From: Rathayibacter iranicus NCPPB 2253 = VKM Ac-1602
Lineage (GTDB): Bacteria; Actinomycetota; Actinomycetes; Actinomycetales; Microbacteriaceae
DNA length: 64,000 nucleotides
Assembly (NCBI RefSeq): GCF_003149025.1
Contig: NZ_QGDV01000005.1
Span: forward strand, 1-64,000
Direction: 5' to 3'
Part shown: positions 54,105 to 63,538 of the stretch, one piece after another
Layout: each line of letters begins with the position of its first letter
Numbering within the stretch: the first letter of the stretch is position 1
Position numbers and translations under genes: made by a program
Notes under the pieces: generated by a model
What the model saw: the letters and a program-made list of their open reading frames with translations, nothing else
The model's database searches: none
Told to the model about the DNA's origin: nothing

Positions 54105-54842
54105 ATGACCCGCTCACTCGCCATCGTCGAGGTTGTCCGCGCGCGACCCGGTCGCGAGGACTACCACGCCTATGTGCAGATCCTGAACGGTCGGATCCTG
54201 ACCTTCGCCCGCGAGCACGGCTGGGAGGTCCAGCGTTATGCAGCGGAGGAACTTGGCAGCGCAGAACTGCTCGCTCGGACGGCGGGCACCGACGCGCTGG
54301 TGCTGGCGGGCGGCGAGGACATCGCCCCGGAGAACTACGGCGCCCGGCGCGGATACCCCGGAGAGGGGCCGCATGCGGAGCGGGCCGACGCCGCGCAGAT
54401 CGCGCTCGTGCACCGCGCGCTGGTGCGGCGTACTCCGCTCCTGGGCATCTGCCGCGGACTACAGATCGTCAACGTCGCGCTCGGCGGAACGCTGGTGCAA
54501 GATCTCGGCCCCGAGGCGGCGCACGTGAACGCGGCGGGCGCCGCGCACGAGCGTATGCACCGGCACGAGGTCGAGCTCGAGGCCGACTCCACGCTCGGCG
54601 GGCTCTTGGGGGCAGGACGGCTGGCCGTGCAGAGCGCCCACCACCAGGCCGTCGATGTGCTCGCGCCGGGTCTTCGCGTCGTTGCCCGCGCCGACGACGG
54701 AGTCGTCGAGGCGGTCGAGCACGGCCGCGCACCCCTCCTCGGGGTTCAGTGGCACCCGGAGGATCCCCAGTCGCCGCCGGGTCAGCTCGCGACTCTTCTC
54801 GGGGGGCTTCTCGACGCAACGGACGTCGCGCTCGCGGCATGA
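54105..54842 (+). CDS. gamma-glutamyl-gamma-aminobutyrate hydrolase family (class I glutamine amidotransferase-like) protein
   Basis: The 245-residue protein has the PuuD/peptidase C26 layout: VLAGGEDIAPENYG, the nucleophile in LLGICRGLQIVNVALGG and the catalytic His in VQWHPEDPQ. It would hydrolyse gamma-glutamyl amides such as gamma-glutamyl-GABA in polyamine breakdown. ATG 54105 has CAGGATGG upstream. No puu genes are adjacent, so the pathway is uncertain. Confidence 0.87.
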   Translation: MTRSLAIVEVVRARPGREDYHAYVQILNGRILTFAREHGWEVQRYAAEELGSAELLARTAGTDALVLAGGEDIAPENYGARRGYPGEGPHAERADAAQIALVHRALVRRTPLLGICRGLQIVNVALGGTLVQDLGPEAAHVNAAGAAHERMHRHEVELEADSTLGGLLGAGRLAVQSAHHQAVDVLAPGLRVVARADDGVVEAVEHGRAPLLGVQWHPEDPQSPPGQLATLLGGLLDATDVALAA

Positions 54843-55028
54843 GCCCTGGCCTCAGTCCTGGGTGTCCTCGTGAGCTTTCAGCGGGTGCACGTCTGTGAAG
54901 CCGGAGAAGGTGGCGACGTCCTGCCGGACCTTCGCGTCTCATCCAGGTCGCATCATCCATGTACTGCCGCGGGAGCCGTAGTTGTGCTTATCAAGGCTCC
55001 ACGATCGCTCTCGACCCGCCGAGACGAC

Positions 55029-56534
55029 TCAGCGAGCCAGCCGCGCCATCCAGGCCTCAATGTCGTCGGCCGTGCGGGGGATGCTCGCCGAGAGGTTCTC
55101 AGCGCCGTTGGCAGTGACGAGCACGTCGTCCTCGATCCGCACGCCGATGCCGCGCAGGTCCTCCGGGACGGTGAGGTCATCGGGCTGGAAGTAGAGCCCG
55201 GGCTCGATCGTGAAGACCATGCCCTCCTCGACCACTCCGTCGAGGTACATCTCGCGCCGCGCCTTGGCGCAGTCGTGCACATCGAGTCCGAGGTGGTGGC
55301 TGGTGCCATGGACCATGTACCGGCGGTGCTGCTGGTTGTCGGCCTCGAGCGCCTCCTCGGCACTGACCGGCAGCAGGCCCCACTCGGCGGTGCGCTGGGC
55401 GATCACGGCCATTGCCGCGGCATGAACCTCACGGAAGCGGATTCCGGGCCGGACGATCGCGAAGGCCGCATCGGCCGCTTCCAGGACCGTCTCGTGCACT
55501 CGCCGCTGCGCCTCGGAGTAGTGGCCTGTGACCGGGAAGGTGCGGGTGATGTCGGCGGTGTAGTAGCTCTCTTGCTCGACGCCGGCGTCGAGCAACACCA
55601 GCTCGCCGGGACGCACGGGCCCGTCGTTGCGGGTCCAGTGCAGGATGCAGGCGTGCGGGCCTGCCGCCGCGATGGTGTCATAGCCGACCGCGTTGCCATC
55701 GGCGCGGGCTCGACCGGAGAAGACGCCTTCGATCAGACGCTCGCCGCGCTCGTGCGCAATGATGCGCGGCAGATCTGCCAGTACATCCTCGAAGCCCCGG
55801 CCGGTCGCCTCGACCGCGGCGCGCAGTTCGGCGATCTCGTAGGCGTCTTTCACGAGGCGCAACTCGGCGATGTCCCGCTCAAGCGCGCCGTCGCGATCGG
55901 CCAGTTCGTCGGCGTTACCCGCCGAGAGTCGTTCGGCGACCAGCGGATCGGCCTCGCGTAGCAGGGCGACGGGAACGCCGTCGCCCGAGTCGAGGACGGC
56001 GTCGAGTTCGTCGATGCCGCGCGTCTCGAGTCCGAGGTCGCTCGCGACCTGCGCGAGTGACGGGCGCGGGCCGATCCAGAATTCGCCGATTTCTGAGTTG
56101 GCGTAGAACTCATCGGAGGTGCGACCGGCCCGCTCGCGGAAGTAGAGCGTCGTGCGGTGCCCCGACTCGGCCGGCTCGAGCACCAGGACCGCGCCGGGCT
56201 CGGAGTCGGAGCCCCAGCCCGTGAGCCAGGTGAACGCCGAGTGCGCGCGGAAGGGATAGTCGGTGTCGTTCGCGCGCTGCTTCAGCCGGCCGGCGGGAAC
56301 GATGAGGCGGACGCCGGTGTGCAGAGCCGAGAGGCGTTCACGGCGCGCGGCGGCGAACGACGCCTGCTCGCGGGGGCCGGGCAACGGCTCCTCGTGCTCG
56401 GCCCAGCCGGAGGCGATGAAGGTGCGGAAGCGGTCGGAGGCGGGGGTCGTGGAGCGGTTCGCAGTGGCGCGGGGGTGCGGGGGTGCAGCGGGGTCGGGCG
56501 TCTGAGCGGCGGTCCGCTCCTCCGTGTTGGTCAT
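55029..56534 (-). CDS. pepP: Xaa-Pro aminopeptidase (aminopeptidase P)
   Basis: The 501-residue metallopeptidase removes N-terminal residues before proline. The creatinase-like N-terminal domain (FRTFIASGWAEHEEP, AFTWLTGW) is followed by the pita-bread domain with metal ligands in LLDAGVEQESYYTADITRTF (two Asp), GTSHHLGLDVHD (His), FTIEPGLYF (Glu) and VRIEDDVLV (Glu). The first 35 residues are a low-complexity extension; an internal start cannot be excluded. It is convergent with the gamma-glutamyl hydrolase gene; the 186 bases between them hold no gene. Confidence 0.93.
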   Translation of the reverse strand: MTNTEERTAAQTPDPAAPPHPRATANRSTTPASDRFRTFIASGWAEHEEPLPGPREQASFAAARRERLSALHTGVRLIVPAGRLKQRANDTDYPFRAHSAFTWLTGWGSDSEPGAVLVLEPAESGHRTTLYFRERAGRTSDEFYANSEIGEFWIGPRPSLAQVASDLGLETRGIDELDAVLDSGDGVPVALLREADPLVAERLSAGNADELADRDGALERDIAELRLVKDAYEIAELRAAVEATGRGFEDVLADLPRIIAHERGERLIEGVFSGRARADGNAVGYDTIAAAGPHACILHWTRNDGPVRPGELVLLDAGVEQESYYTADITRTFPVTGHYSEAQRRVHETVLEAADAAFAIVRPGIRFREVHAAAMAVIAQRTAEWGLLPVSAEEALEADNQQHRRYMVHGTSHHLGLDVHDCAKARREMYLDGVVEEGMVFTIEPGLYFQPDDLTVPEDLRGIGVRIEDDVLVTANGAENLSASIPRTADDIEAWMARLAR

Positions 56535-56636
56535 GCCGCCTATTGTCCTCCTCCGGTCGACGGGCGGAGGCTGCGAGGGGTCGAGGGGGAAAGATCGGCA
56601 ACGGTCACGGCCTGTGGAGGAGCCTGTGGAGCAGTC

Positions 56637-57656
56637 TTAGGAAGAGTCTTTCACCAGGCCGCGGACCGAGAGCTGGACGACGAGGGGCCGGTGATCGCTC
56701 CCCGCCTCGTCACGGTCCGTGACCACGAGATAGCCCGAGACTTCCCAGCGACCGGAGAAGAGAACGTAGTCGATGGGAGCGCCGAGGGCAGGTGGGATCG
56801 AGGCCGGCCAGGTGCCGAGGGCGCCACCTCCTGCACGCGCGCCGGCGTCTTCGCATCCTCCCAGCGCCGCAGTGCCGGGAAGATCGGCCCAGTGCTCGGC
56901 GGTGGAGTTGAGGTCACCGACCACGATGACGTCCTCCTCCGCGGTACACAGCCGAGCCAGACCGGCGAGGTCGCTCCGCCATTGGGCCATGCCCCCGGGG
57001 ATGGGAGCCATCGTGTGAACGGCGGCCAGCACCGGCCGCTCGGGGGTGTCCGGCCGGGCGATGAGCGAGGGAGTCTCGCCCGTGATGACGGTGCCTGAGT
57101 CGATGCTGTACCCGCCGAGGCCCGGTGAGAGCAGCAGAGCGGAGCCGTCGGTCCCGCCCGCTCCGGCGTAGTGGAGCGTCATCGGCGCACCCGCGACCGA
57201 GAGAGCATCCGCGACCTCCTGGGCACGCGAGCGCGAGACTTCGAGCAGGGCCACGGCGTCGACGGCGTTCTCCTGTGCGAGCTCCACGATCGTCTCGGTC
57301 GGCACGCCATCGTGCAGGATATTCCAGCTCGCGACGCGGACATCGGCGAGCCGGTGGGCGCGCGGGGGAGCGGAGCCGTAGCCGCGCAGGCCCTGCACGC
57401 CCGCGAGGACCAGCGCGAAGGCGACCCCGAGGGCGGCGAGCGCGAGTGACAGACGGCGGATCGGAGCGACCAACACCGCGAGCACGACCAGGACGGCGGC
57501 GGCGGCCACGGCGGCGAGGCCGGTCGCCAGCCGGAACGGCACGATCTGCGCGAACGGTGCCTCTCGGGCGACGCCGAAGAACCCCGGCACGACGAGCACC
57601 AGCAGCATGATCGCTACCGCGAGCGCCACCGCGAACTTCACCAGTCTCGTCGCCAT
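56637..57656 (-). CDS. membrane-anchored endonuclease/exonuclease/phosphatase-family protein
   Basis: The 339-residue protein has three hydrophobic helices in the first 95 residues. An EEP domain facing outward follows: VRVASWNILHDG, NAVDAVALLEVSRS, DVIVVGDLNSTAEHW and GSDHRPLVV carry the Asn, Glu, Asp/Asn and Asp-His residues of the DNase I-like active site. It may be a surface phosphodiesterase or nuclease. Its start is close to and divergent from the PHP gene. Confidence 0.88.
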   Translation of the reverse strand: MATRLVKFAVALAVAIMLLVLVVPGFFGVAREAPFAQIVPFRLATGLAAVAAAAVLVVLAVLVAPIRRLSLALAALGVAFALVLAGVQGLRGYGSAPPRAHRLADVRVASWNILHDGVPTETIVELAQENAVDAVALLEVSRSRAQEVADALSVAGAPMTLHYAGAGGTDGSALLLSPGLGGYSIDSGTVITGETPSLIARPDTPERPVLAAVHTMAPIPGGMAQWRSDLAGLARLCTAEEDVIVVGDLNSTAEHWADLPGTAALGGCEDAGARAGGGALGTWPASIPPALGAPIDYVLFSGRWEVSGYLVVTDRDEAGSDHRPLVVQLSVRGLVKDSS

Positions 57657-57690
57657 CCCCGATCAGGCTAGGGCATGCGGACGGCCCGTC

Positions 57691-57696
57691 TACGAT
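57691..57696 (+). promoter_or_regulatory. -10 box of a leaderless PHP-gene transcript
   Basis: TACGAT (TAnnnT) lies seven bases before the ATG at 57704, so transcription should begin on or next to that start codon. This supports ATG 57704 rather than the in-frame ATG at 57695, which would overlap the box. Confidence 0.5.
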
Positions 57697-57703
57697 GGAG
57701 TGC

Positions 57704-58540
57704 ATGCATATCGATGGAGGCGCGTACGACCTCCACACCCACTCCGTCGTCTCCGACGGGACTGAGACTCCCGCAGACGTCGTCCGTGCCGCCGCCGCAG
57801 CGGGACTGGCAGGAGTGGCCCTAACCGACCACGACACGACGGGCGGCTGGACAGAGGCGCTCGACGCCGCCGAGAGCGTCGGGATCGACTTGCTACCCGG
57901 CATGGAGTTCTCCTCGCGCGTCGGCTGGGCCAGTGTGCACGTGCTCGCGTACTTGGTCGATCCAGCCAATGCAGACCTCGTCGCGGAGACCGCGCGCATC
58001 CGCTTGGCCCGCACGCACCGAGCGGAGGCGATCGTGACTGCGATCGCAGCCGACTACGACCTCACCTGGGATGACGTGCTCGACCAGACGATTCCGGGTA
58101 CGACCATCGGCCGCCCCCACATTGCCGACGCTCTGGTCGCCCGCGGGCTCGCGACGGACCGATCGGCGGCCTTCGCGGGGATTCTCGATTGGCGTGGCGG
58201 CTACTATCGTCCGCACTACGCACCCGACCCGGTCGACGCCGTGCGGCTCATCCGCCTAGCCGGCGGAGTACCTGTGATCGCGCATCCCGCCGCGAGTACG
58301 AGAGGGATCGCGGTCGAGTCGATCCTGCCGCAGCTCGTCGACGCTGGGCTCTTCGGCCTCGAAGTCGAGCACCGCGAGAACACGGCCGACGGTAAGCGGC
58401 GCCTGCGCGAGTTAGCGACCCGGTACTCCCTTGTCACCACCGGATCGAGCGACTACCACGGCACGGGCAAGCCCAACCGCCTGGGCGAGAACACGACGCC
58501 CCGCGCGACGATCGACGCGATCCGCGCCTCCGCCCGCTGA
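57704..58540 (+). CDS. PHP-domain metal-dependent phosphoesterase
   Basis: The 278-residue protein has the PHP motifs DLHTHSVVSDGTETP, LTDHDTTGGW, VIAHPAA and GSSDYHGTGKP, with the metal-binding His/Asp residues in place. This is the YciV/RNase AM-like group, which hydrolyses nucleoside 3',5'-bisphosphates or degrades RNA 5' ends. The start is ATG 57704, probably leaderless. It is convergent with the DEAD helicase across a cluster of palindromic repeats. Confidence 0.9.
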   Translation: MHIDGGAYDLHTHSVVSDGTETPADVVRAAAAAGLAGVALTDHDTTGGWTEALDAAESVGIDLLPGMEFSSRVGWASVHVLAYLVDPANADLVAETARIRLARTHRAEAIVTAIAADYDLTWDDVLDQTIPGTTIGRPHIADALVARGLATDRSAAFAGILDWRGGYYRPHYAPDPVDAVRLIRLAGGVPVIAHPAASTRGIAVESILPQLVDAGLFGLEVEHRENTADGKRRLRELATRYSLVTTGSSDYHGTGKPNRLGENTTPRATIDAIRASAR

Positions 58541-58559
58541 CGCCGCACCCGCGCCGCCT

Positions 58560-58765
58560 CTCCTCCTCGCGCGCGAAATGTCGCGAGATCCCCTCGAACG
58601 GACGACATCGCTGTCCGTGGCGCCCGATCTCGTCCGTTTCCCGCGATCTCGCCGGTCGTGAGCGGTCGACGTTCGCGAGATTGGTCGCAACGGACGAAAT
58701 ATGCCGCCAGGGACGGCTCTCTCGACCGTTTCGGCCGATCTCGCGACATTTCGCGGGGAAGGAGG
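58560..58765. repeat. cluster of palindromic repeats (REP/BIME-like)
   Basis: A 19-bp stretch (58572-58590) recurs exactly in reverse complement at 58737-58755, and TCTCCTCCT beyond it also matches. Inside are two further, weaker copies in alternating orientation, near 58625-58651 (reverse) and 58672-58700 (forward), sharing a core of GCGAGAT followed by about ten bases and AACGGACGA. Four alternating copies between two convergent genes is the arrangement of bacterial interspersed mosaic elements. Confidence 0.65.
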
Positions 58766-58785
58766 AGAAGAGGGGCCGGAGGGGG

Positions 58786-60183
58786 TCAGAGGTGGGTGTC
58801 GGGGCGCGGGGAGCGGCGGCGGGAGCGCGTGCGGCGGCGCGGCTCGCTGTTGCCGTCGTGGTGCTCCTTGCTCTCGCTCGAGGGTGCGGGGCCGGTTTGC
58901 ACGGCGGCGGGTTCGGCGGAGTCGCCACGGGTGCGGCGGCGCGGCTGGCGGTCGCTGCGCTCCGGGCGTGCATCGGCTTTCGCCTCGGCGGGAATCGGGG
59001 TTGGCTTCAGCCGACCTCTCGTGCCCGCAGGGATGTCGAGATCGGTGTAGAGGTGCGGCGACGAGGAGTAGGTCTCGACCGGATCGGGCTGGCCGAACTC
59101 GAGCGCCCGGTTGATCAGGGCCCACTTGTGTAGGTCCTCCCAGTCGACGAAGGTCACCGCGATGCCGGTCTTGCCCGCGCGGCCGGTGCGGCCGACACGG
59201 TGCAGGTAGGTCTGGTCGTCATCCGGGATCGTGTGATTGATGACGTGGGTGACGTCGTTGACGTCGATGCCACGCGCGGCGACATCGGTCGCGATGAGGA
59301 TGTCTTTCTTGCCGGCTTTGAATGCGGCCATCGCGCGCTCGCGCTGCTCCTGGTTGAGGTCGCCGTGCACGGCGGCAGCGTTGAAGCCACGGTCGTTCAG
59401 CTCCTCGACGATGCGGGCGGCAGCGCGCTTCGTGCGCGTGAAGATTACGGTCTTGCCGCGACCCTCGGCCTGAAGGATGCGTGCGATCACCTCGTCCTTA
59501 TCGAGCGAGTGCGCCCGATAAACAATGTGCTTGATATTGGCTTGCGTAATGCCCTCGTCGGGGTCCGTTGCGCGAATGTGGATTGGCTTGTTCATAAAGC
59601 GCCGCGCAAGGGCGACGATCGCACCCGGCATTGTCGCCGAGAAGAGCATCGTGTGGCGGGTAGCGGAAGTCTGCGCGAACAGCTTCTCGATATCCGAGAG
59701 GAAGCCGAGGTCGAGCATCTTGTCGGCCTCGTCGAGAACCATCACCTTCACGTCTGTGAGGGAGAGCAGTCGTTGCCCGGCGAGATCGAGCAGGCGCCCG
59801 GGCGTGCCGACGACGATCTGCGCACCCGCCTTGAGCTGCTCGATCTGGCCCTCGTAGGCCTTACCGCCGTAGATCGAGACGATCTTGGTCGGCCGGTTCG
59901 AGGCGGCGAGTTCGATGTCCTCGGTCACCTGTACCGCGAGTTCCCGCGTCGGCACGACGATGAGCGCCTTGACGCCGGGGGCGGGATCGGTACCGAGGGC
60001 CTGGATAAGGGGGAGGCCGAAGCCGAACGTCTTGCCGGTGCCCGTCTTGGCCTGGCCGATGATGTCCTGCTTCTGCAGGGCCAGGGGGATCGTCTGCTCC
60101 TGAATGGGAAACGGCTCGAGGATGCCCTTGGCGGCGAGTGCGGCGACGATGTCATCGTCAATATTCAGATCGGAGAAAGTCAC
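58786..60183 (-). CDS. DEAD-box ATP-dependent RNA helicase
   Basis: The 465-residue helicase has the Q motif (LEPFPIQEQTIPLAL), motif I AKTGTGKT, Ia PTRELA, TPGR, II DEAD, III SAT, and motif VI HRVGRTGRAG, followed by a basic, arginine-rich tail of about 80 residues that probably binds RNA. It belongs to the RhlE/CsdA-like group in ribosome assembly or RNA decay. GTG 60183 (MTFSDLNIDDDIV) is the family-like start; ATG 60246 is an unlikely extension. Confidence 0.93.
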   Translation of the reverse strand: MTFSDLNIDDDIVAALAAKGILEPFPIQEQTIPLALQKQDIIGQAKTGTGKTFGFGLPLIQALGTDPAPGVKALIVVPTRELAVQVTEDIELAASNRPTKIVSIYGGKAYEGQIEQLKAGAQIVVGTPGRLLDLAGQRLLSLTDVKVMVLDEADKMLDLGFLSDIEKLFAQTSATRHTMLFSATMPGAIVALARRFMNKPIHIRATDPDEGITQANIKHIVYRAHSLDKDEVIARILQAEGRGKTVIFTRTKRAAARIVEELNDRGFNAAAVHGDLNQEQRERAMAAFKAGKKDILIATDVAARGIDVNDVTHVINHTIPDDDQTYLHRVGRTGRAGKTGIAVTFVDWEDLHKWALINRALEFGQPDPVETYSSSPHLYTDLDIPAGTRGRLKPTPIPAEAKADARPERSDRQPRRRTRGDSAEPAAVQTGPAPSSESKEHHDGNSEPRRRTRSRRRSPRPDTHL

Positions 60184-60359
60184 GGAGTGAAGCGCCTGTC
60201 GTGTCGAACGGTCTACGCCCCTGTACGACTCCGGGCGCAGCGTCACCGATCCAGCGCCGGTGACATCCCGGCGAGTCTACTGCTTTCGACCCCCAGGGCC
60301 CCGGAGGCGGCAGCCACAGCGCCCCGGACCGGCGCGCACCTGCGCTCTATGCTGAGGGG

Positions 60360-61079
60360 ATGGCTGCCTGGTTTCGACGTCGACGTCCGCTCCTCGACGT
60401 CCCCCGTCTGACACCGCGTGGCGAAGCAGTCAGGAAGCGCGACCGCGTCGATCTGGCCGACCTCACGCCGGAGGTCCTGCCCTATCTCGGCCAGGTGGCG
60501 TACCTTCAGCTCGCCGTCTTTGAGGTGCTGGCTCGCGCCGTCGCCGAGAGCGACGATCTCGCTGACAAGGAGTCGATTTCCTCCGCCGCAGGAACCGCTC
60601 TCGCGAAGCATCACGCCGTGGTTGCCGAGCTGCGTCGACGTGACGTCGAGCCGGGCGAGGCGATGGCGCCGTTTCGGCCGGCGATCGACACCTTTGAGCG
60701 CCTGACGCGTGGCGCTAACCTGCACGAGACGCTGCTCTCGGCTCACATCACGGCCGGCCTGCTCGATGACTTCTTCATCCGCCTCTCCGGCGGCCTGCCG
60801 AGCGATGTCGGACCGCGGATCGCCCACACACTCGGCGCCGACACCGGGGCCGACGGAGTGATCGCCATCCTCCGCCGCGAGATCGCCGCCGACGAGCGCT
60901 TGGGCTCTCGCCTGGCGGTGTGGGGCCGTCGGTTGGTCGGCGACACCCTTCTCGTGGCTCGCTCAGCACTGTCCGGCTCGGGCAACCACGACTCCGACGA
61001 GTCGCGCATCGAGCCAGTCTTCACCGAACTCATCGCTTCGCACACTCGGCGGATGGACGCTCTCGGTCTCACGGCGTGA
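60360..61079 (+). CDS. ferritin-like fold protein (MiaE-like)
   Basis: The 239-residue all-helical protein matches the ferritin-like family conserved between the DEAD helicase and DUF3107 genes in actinobacteria. Helices include DLTPEVLPYLGQVAYLQLAVFEVLARA and ETLLSAHITAGLLDDFFIRL. The diiron Glu/His ligands expected for MiaE hydroxylases are not clearly all present, so iron binding is uncertain. ATG 60360 has GAGGG upstream. It is divergent from the helicase. Confidence 0.8.
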   Translation: MAAWFRRRRPLLDVPRLTPRGEAVRKRDRVDLADLTPEVLPYLGQVAYLQLAVFEVLARAVAESDDLADKESISSAAGTALAKHHAVVAELRRRDVEPGEAMAPFRPAIDTFERLTRGANLHETLLSAHITAGLLDDFFIRLSGGLPSDVGPRIAHTLGADTGADGVIAILRREIAADERLGSRLAVWGRRLVGDTLLVARSALSGSGNHDSDESRIEPVFTELIASHTRRMDALGLTA

Positions 61080-61139
61080 GGGCGGCCTCGCGGAGTGAAT
61101 CTTCGGGGAGTCGTGGAACTCCCGCGCCTTCGTGCGTGG

Positions 61140-61442
61140 TCAGGGCGCGACGCGGCCCGACAGCATGGCCTGCAATGCGGCCTCGTCGCGGCGCGCTCGA
61201 AATCGGCCGAGGGGCAGGGCGATCAGCACGACGGCGACAGCGGTGACGGCCAGCGTGATGATCCAGATCAGTCCGCCGTCCCACGGCAGGCCCGCCCACG
61301 TCAGCGCCACCCAGAGGACCGCGGCAATCAGCCCGCCAAGGGCCGGCACCAGTACGGAGCCGTGCAGGTGCCGGTGCGGCACCGTGTAGCGCGCACCGAG
61401 GCCGATCAGTGCGCCGAACAGAGTGGCAAAAAGGAGTTCCAC
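61140..61442 (-). CDS. small membrane protein
   Basis: The 100-residue product has three hydrophobic helices (about residues 1-17, 30-50, 57-77) and a basic end. I do not recognise the family beyond its usual position near DUF3107 in Microbacteriaceae. The start is ATG 61442, with DUF3107 upstream on the same strand. Confidence 0.6.
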   Translation of the reverse strand: MELLFATLFGALIGLGARYTVPHRHLHGSVLVPALGGLIAAVLWVALTWAGLPWDGGLIWIITLAVTAVAVVLIALPLGRFRARRDEAALQAMLSGRVAP

Positions 61443-61463
61443 GACAAGACCGCGGGGGAGCGC

Positions 61464-61688
61464 CTAGGCGACGAAGCCGATGCGGCGCGACTCCTCGGAG
61501 CCGACCTCGACGAAGGCGATGGTGTGGGTGGGGATGATGTAGATCTTGCCCTTCTCGTCGCGGAGGCGGAGGACCGCGGTACCGGCCTCGAGGGCGGTGG
61601 TCACCGTCTTCTCGACCTCGGTCACGGACATCGACGACTCGAAGTTGAGTTCGCGCGGGGTGTTGACCATTCCAATACGGATTTCCAC
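61464..61688 (-). CDS. DUF3107 family protein
   Basis: The 74-residue protein begins MEIRIGMVNTPRELNFES and ends VGSEESRRIGFVA, the full DUF3107 pattern. It is widely conserved in actinobacteria next to the helicase/ferritin-like genes. Function unknown. The 192 bases to the next forward gene (61881) contain no other gene. Confidence 0.93.
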   Translation of the reverse strand: MEIRIGMVNTPRELNFESSMSVTEVEKTVTTALEAGTAVLRLRDEKGKIYIIPTHTIAFVEVGSEESRRIGFVA

Positions 61689-61880
61689 CAGCAGTGCCTT
61701 TCGGGAGGGGATGTGCCTGTCAGGATACGGGACCGCGCTTCAGCGCCGGCACCGGTTTCGCGCTGAGCGGAGCGGGCAGGGTGGGGGACCGGTGAGCTGC
61801 GCGGGAGTGTCGGACGCATGGATTGCACTACGGTACGGAGGCACCCCGGAGCGAACGGGTGCGGGAAGAGGTGCCGGCTG

Positions 61881-63485
61881 ATGAACGTTGCATCACGGGG
61901 AGACCTCTTCGTGCATCGCCTCCTAGAGCAGATTGAGCCGTGGACACCTTGGTACCGTCGCTCATGGGAGGGTGGTTCGCTCCTAGCGCTTTGGGAGTTC
62001 TCGGGCTCCCTGAAGTGGGTTCCCGAAAGGGTAGTCGCTCAAGGAGCACTCGATCGCTTCTCACGGCGCATCCTCGGTGGGTTGGGAAACGATGCGGGCC
62101 TGGCAGGCCTCTCCGTTCGGGAGCAGCTCCACGATATCCTCAAGAGTAAGTTGAGCTACTCCTCCCAGCGCCATCGTCAGTTGGATCATCTCATTCAGTT
62201 CGCGGAGTCGAGGTATTTCAGCAACTGGAAGGACAAGCTCAAGGAGCACGGAGATAATCTTCATGTAGAGCGTGCTTCGCGTTATCTCTCTTCTGCGGTT
62301 CTGGATCAAGGATATGATGGCGAATGGCTTCGGAAGTACGTTCATTCCCTTATTAGAAATGGCGCGAAAACCCTCGATATCGTGGAGGAACTGGAATCCC
62401 TTTTCTTTAAATCTCCGATTCCGCACAGAGGTTTGGTTCTCATTCATAAAATCCCCGATCACATCGAACTTGAGAAAAGTCCGCAGTGGAGGTCTAAAGA
62501 TGTTGCTCTTGGAATTCTGAGCGACTGGAAGGACCAGCGCGTCGAGGGTGACCTTATTATTGGTTCCCTCGAATTCGAGGTGGAGGCACTTGATCCTGGG
62601 TCGGCCACAAGAATTGTTGCGGAGAGAATTACCCGGCTTGAGAATCAACTACGCTTTGAACCGGGTGAAATCAAGTTCGCCTATGATCCCTTTTTTCGCA
62701 TGGAATCTGGAGCAAAGCGTCTCGCTCAGCGGCGGAAGGCGATAGTCCTCAGGTCACGGACTGCGGGTGAGAAACTTCGGAATGGCATCGTCTTGAATGG
62801 ACAACCGACCGCGCTAGACGATGCTTTGCAACTCGCTTCTCCCCTAACTGATGGTCCGGACACTTTGGCGGTTTCGTCAGCATGGGCTTCGATCGAGTCC
62901 CTTCTTACTGACCCCAGTGACGGAGATGAGCGCGGTTTCGGGGGTAAGGCGATCGCCGCCGACCGCGCTGCGTCGATCCTTGCCGCAGCATGGGGGCGAG
63001 CTGAACTTGGTCGACTCTCTTATTTGGTAGAAAGAGAAGAGAGGGCTAATCAGCGATTGCTCTCCGTGCTCGAAAGCGTTGAGGATACCGCCGGTCGAGC
63101 GGAAGTTATGTACAGCTGGTTGCTCTCCGGGAATGTCATCGACTTCCTCGATTTTCGATCGCAACAGGCTCTTAACAGGATGAAGCAACTTGCGGAGGAC
63201 CCAAAGAGTACGCTCAACCGCGTGAGGAAATACATCAACCATGCATTGCATCGACTGTACCGACAGCGGAACATGGTTCTACATGGCGGCGACGCAAGGC
63301 CGGTCGGGCTCGAAAGCACGCTGCTTTGCTCTGGTCCATTGATCTCCGCTGTCTTGGATCAGATGATTCACGCGGAACAATTTCACGGAGTCGCTCCGCT
63401 CCAGCTTGCGGCGCGCGCTGAGGTCGGCCTCACGGCCGGAGGCTTGGACGGCGCCTGGAACCCCGCGAATTTGCTTAGCTTCTGA
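61881..63485 (+). CDS. HEPN-type protein, possible defence gene
   Basis: The 534-residue protein is AT-richer than its neighbours. The C-terminal region carries RQRNMVLHGG, in which R463-N-M-V-L-H468 fits the R-x4-6-H motif (with a polar residue after Arg) of HEPN ribonucleases, as in the ApeA group of anti-phage proteins. The N-terminal 350 residues have no recognised domain. ATG 61881 has GGAAGAGGTG upstream (61863-61872). It interrupts the conserved DUF3107-helicase order, consistent with acquisition. The nuclease and defence role are inferred from the motif. Confidence 0.65.
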   Translation: MNVASRGDLFVHRLLEQIEPWTPWYRRSWEGGSLLALWEFSGSLKWVPERVVAQGALDRFSRRILGGLGNDAGLAGLSVREQLHDILKSKLSYSSQRHRQLDHLIQFAESRYFSNWKDKLKEHGDNLHVERASRYLSSAVLDQGYDGEWLRKYVHSLIRNGAKTLDIVEELESLFFKSPIPHRGLVLIHKIPDHIELEKSPQWRSKDVALGILSDWKDQRVEGDLIIGSLEFEVEALDPGSATRIVAERITRLENQLRFEPGEIKFAYDPFFRMESGAKRLAQRRKAIVLRSRTAGEKLRNGIVLNGQPTALDDALQLASPLTDGPDTLAVSSAWASIESLLTDPSDGDERGFGGKAIAADRAASILAAAWGRAELGRLSYLVEREERANQRLLSVLESVEDTAGRAEVMYSWLLSGNVIDFLDFRSQQALNRMKQLAEDPKSTLNRVRKYINHALHRLYRQRNMVLHGGDARPVGLESTLLCSGPLISAVLDQMIHAEQFHGVAPLQLAARAEVGLTAGGLDGAWNPANLLSF

Positions 63486-63538
63486 GTGAGGGGTGATCCT
63501 CGAAGCGCACTGAGGGCTCGCTTCGTCCTTCCGTGAAG

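Noticed and set aside
54843..55028. Reverse-strand fragment KVRQDVATFSGFTDVHPLKAHEDTQD-like as a truncated gene
   Set aside because: It is about 26 codons after a stop, has no start and no family I can name; it may be chance or an old remnant.
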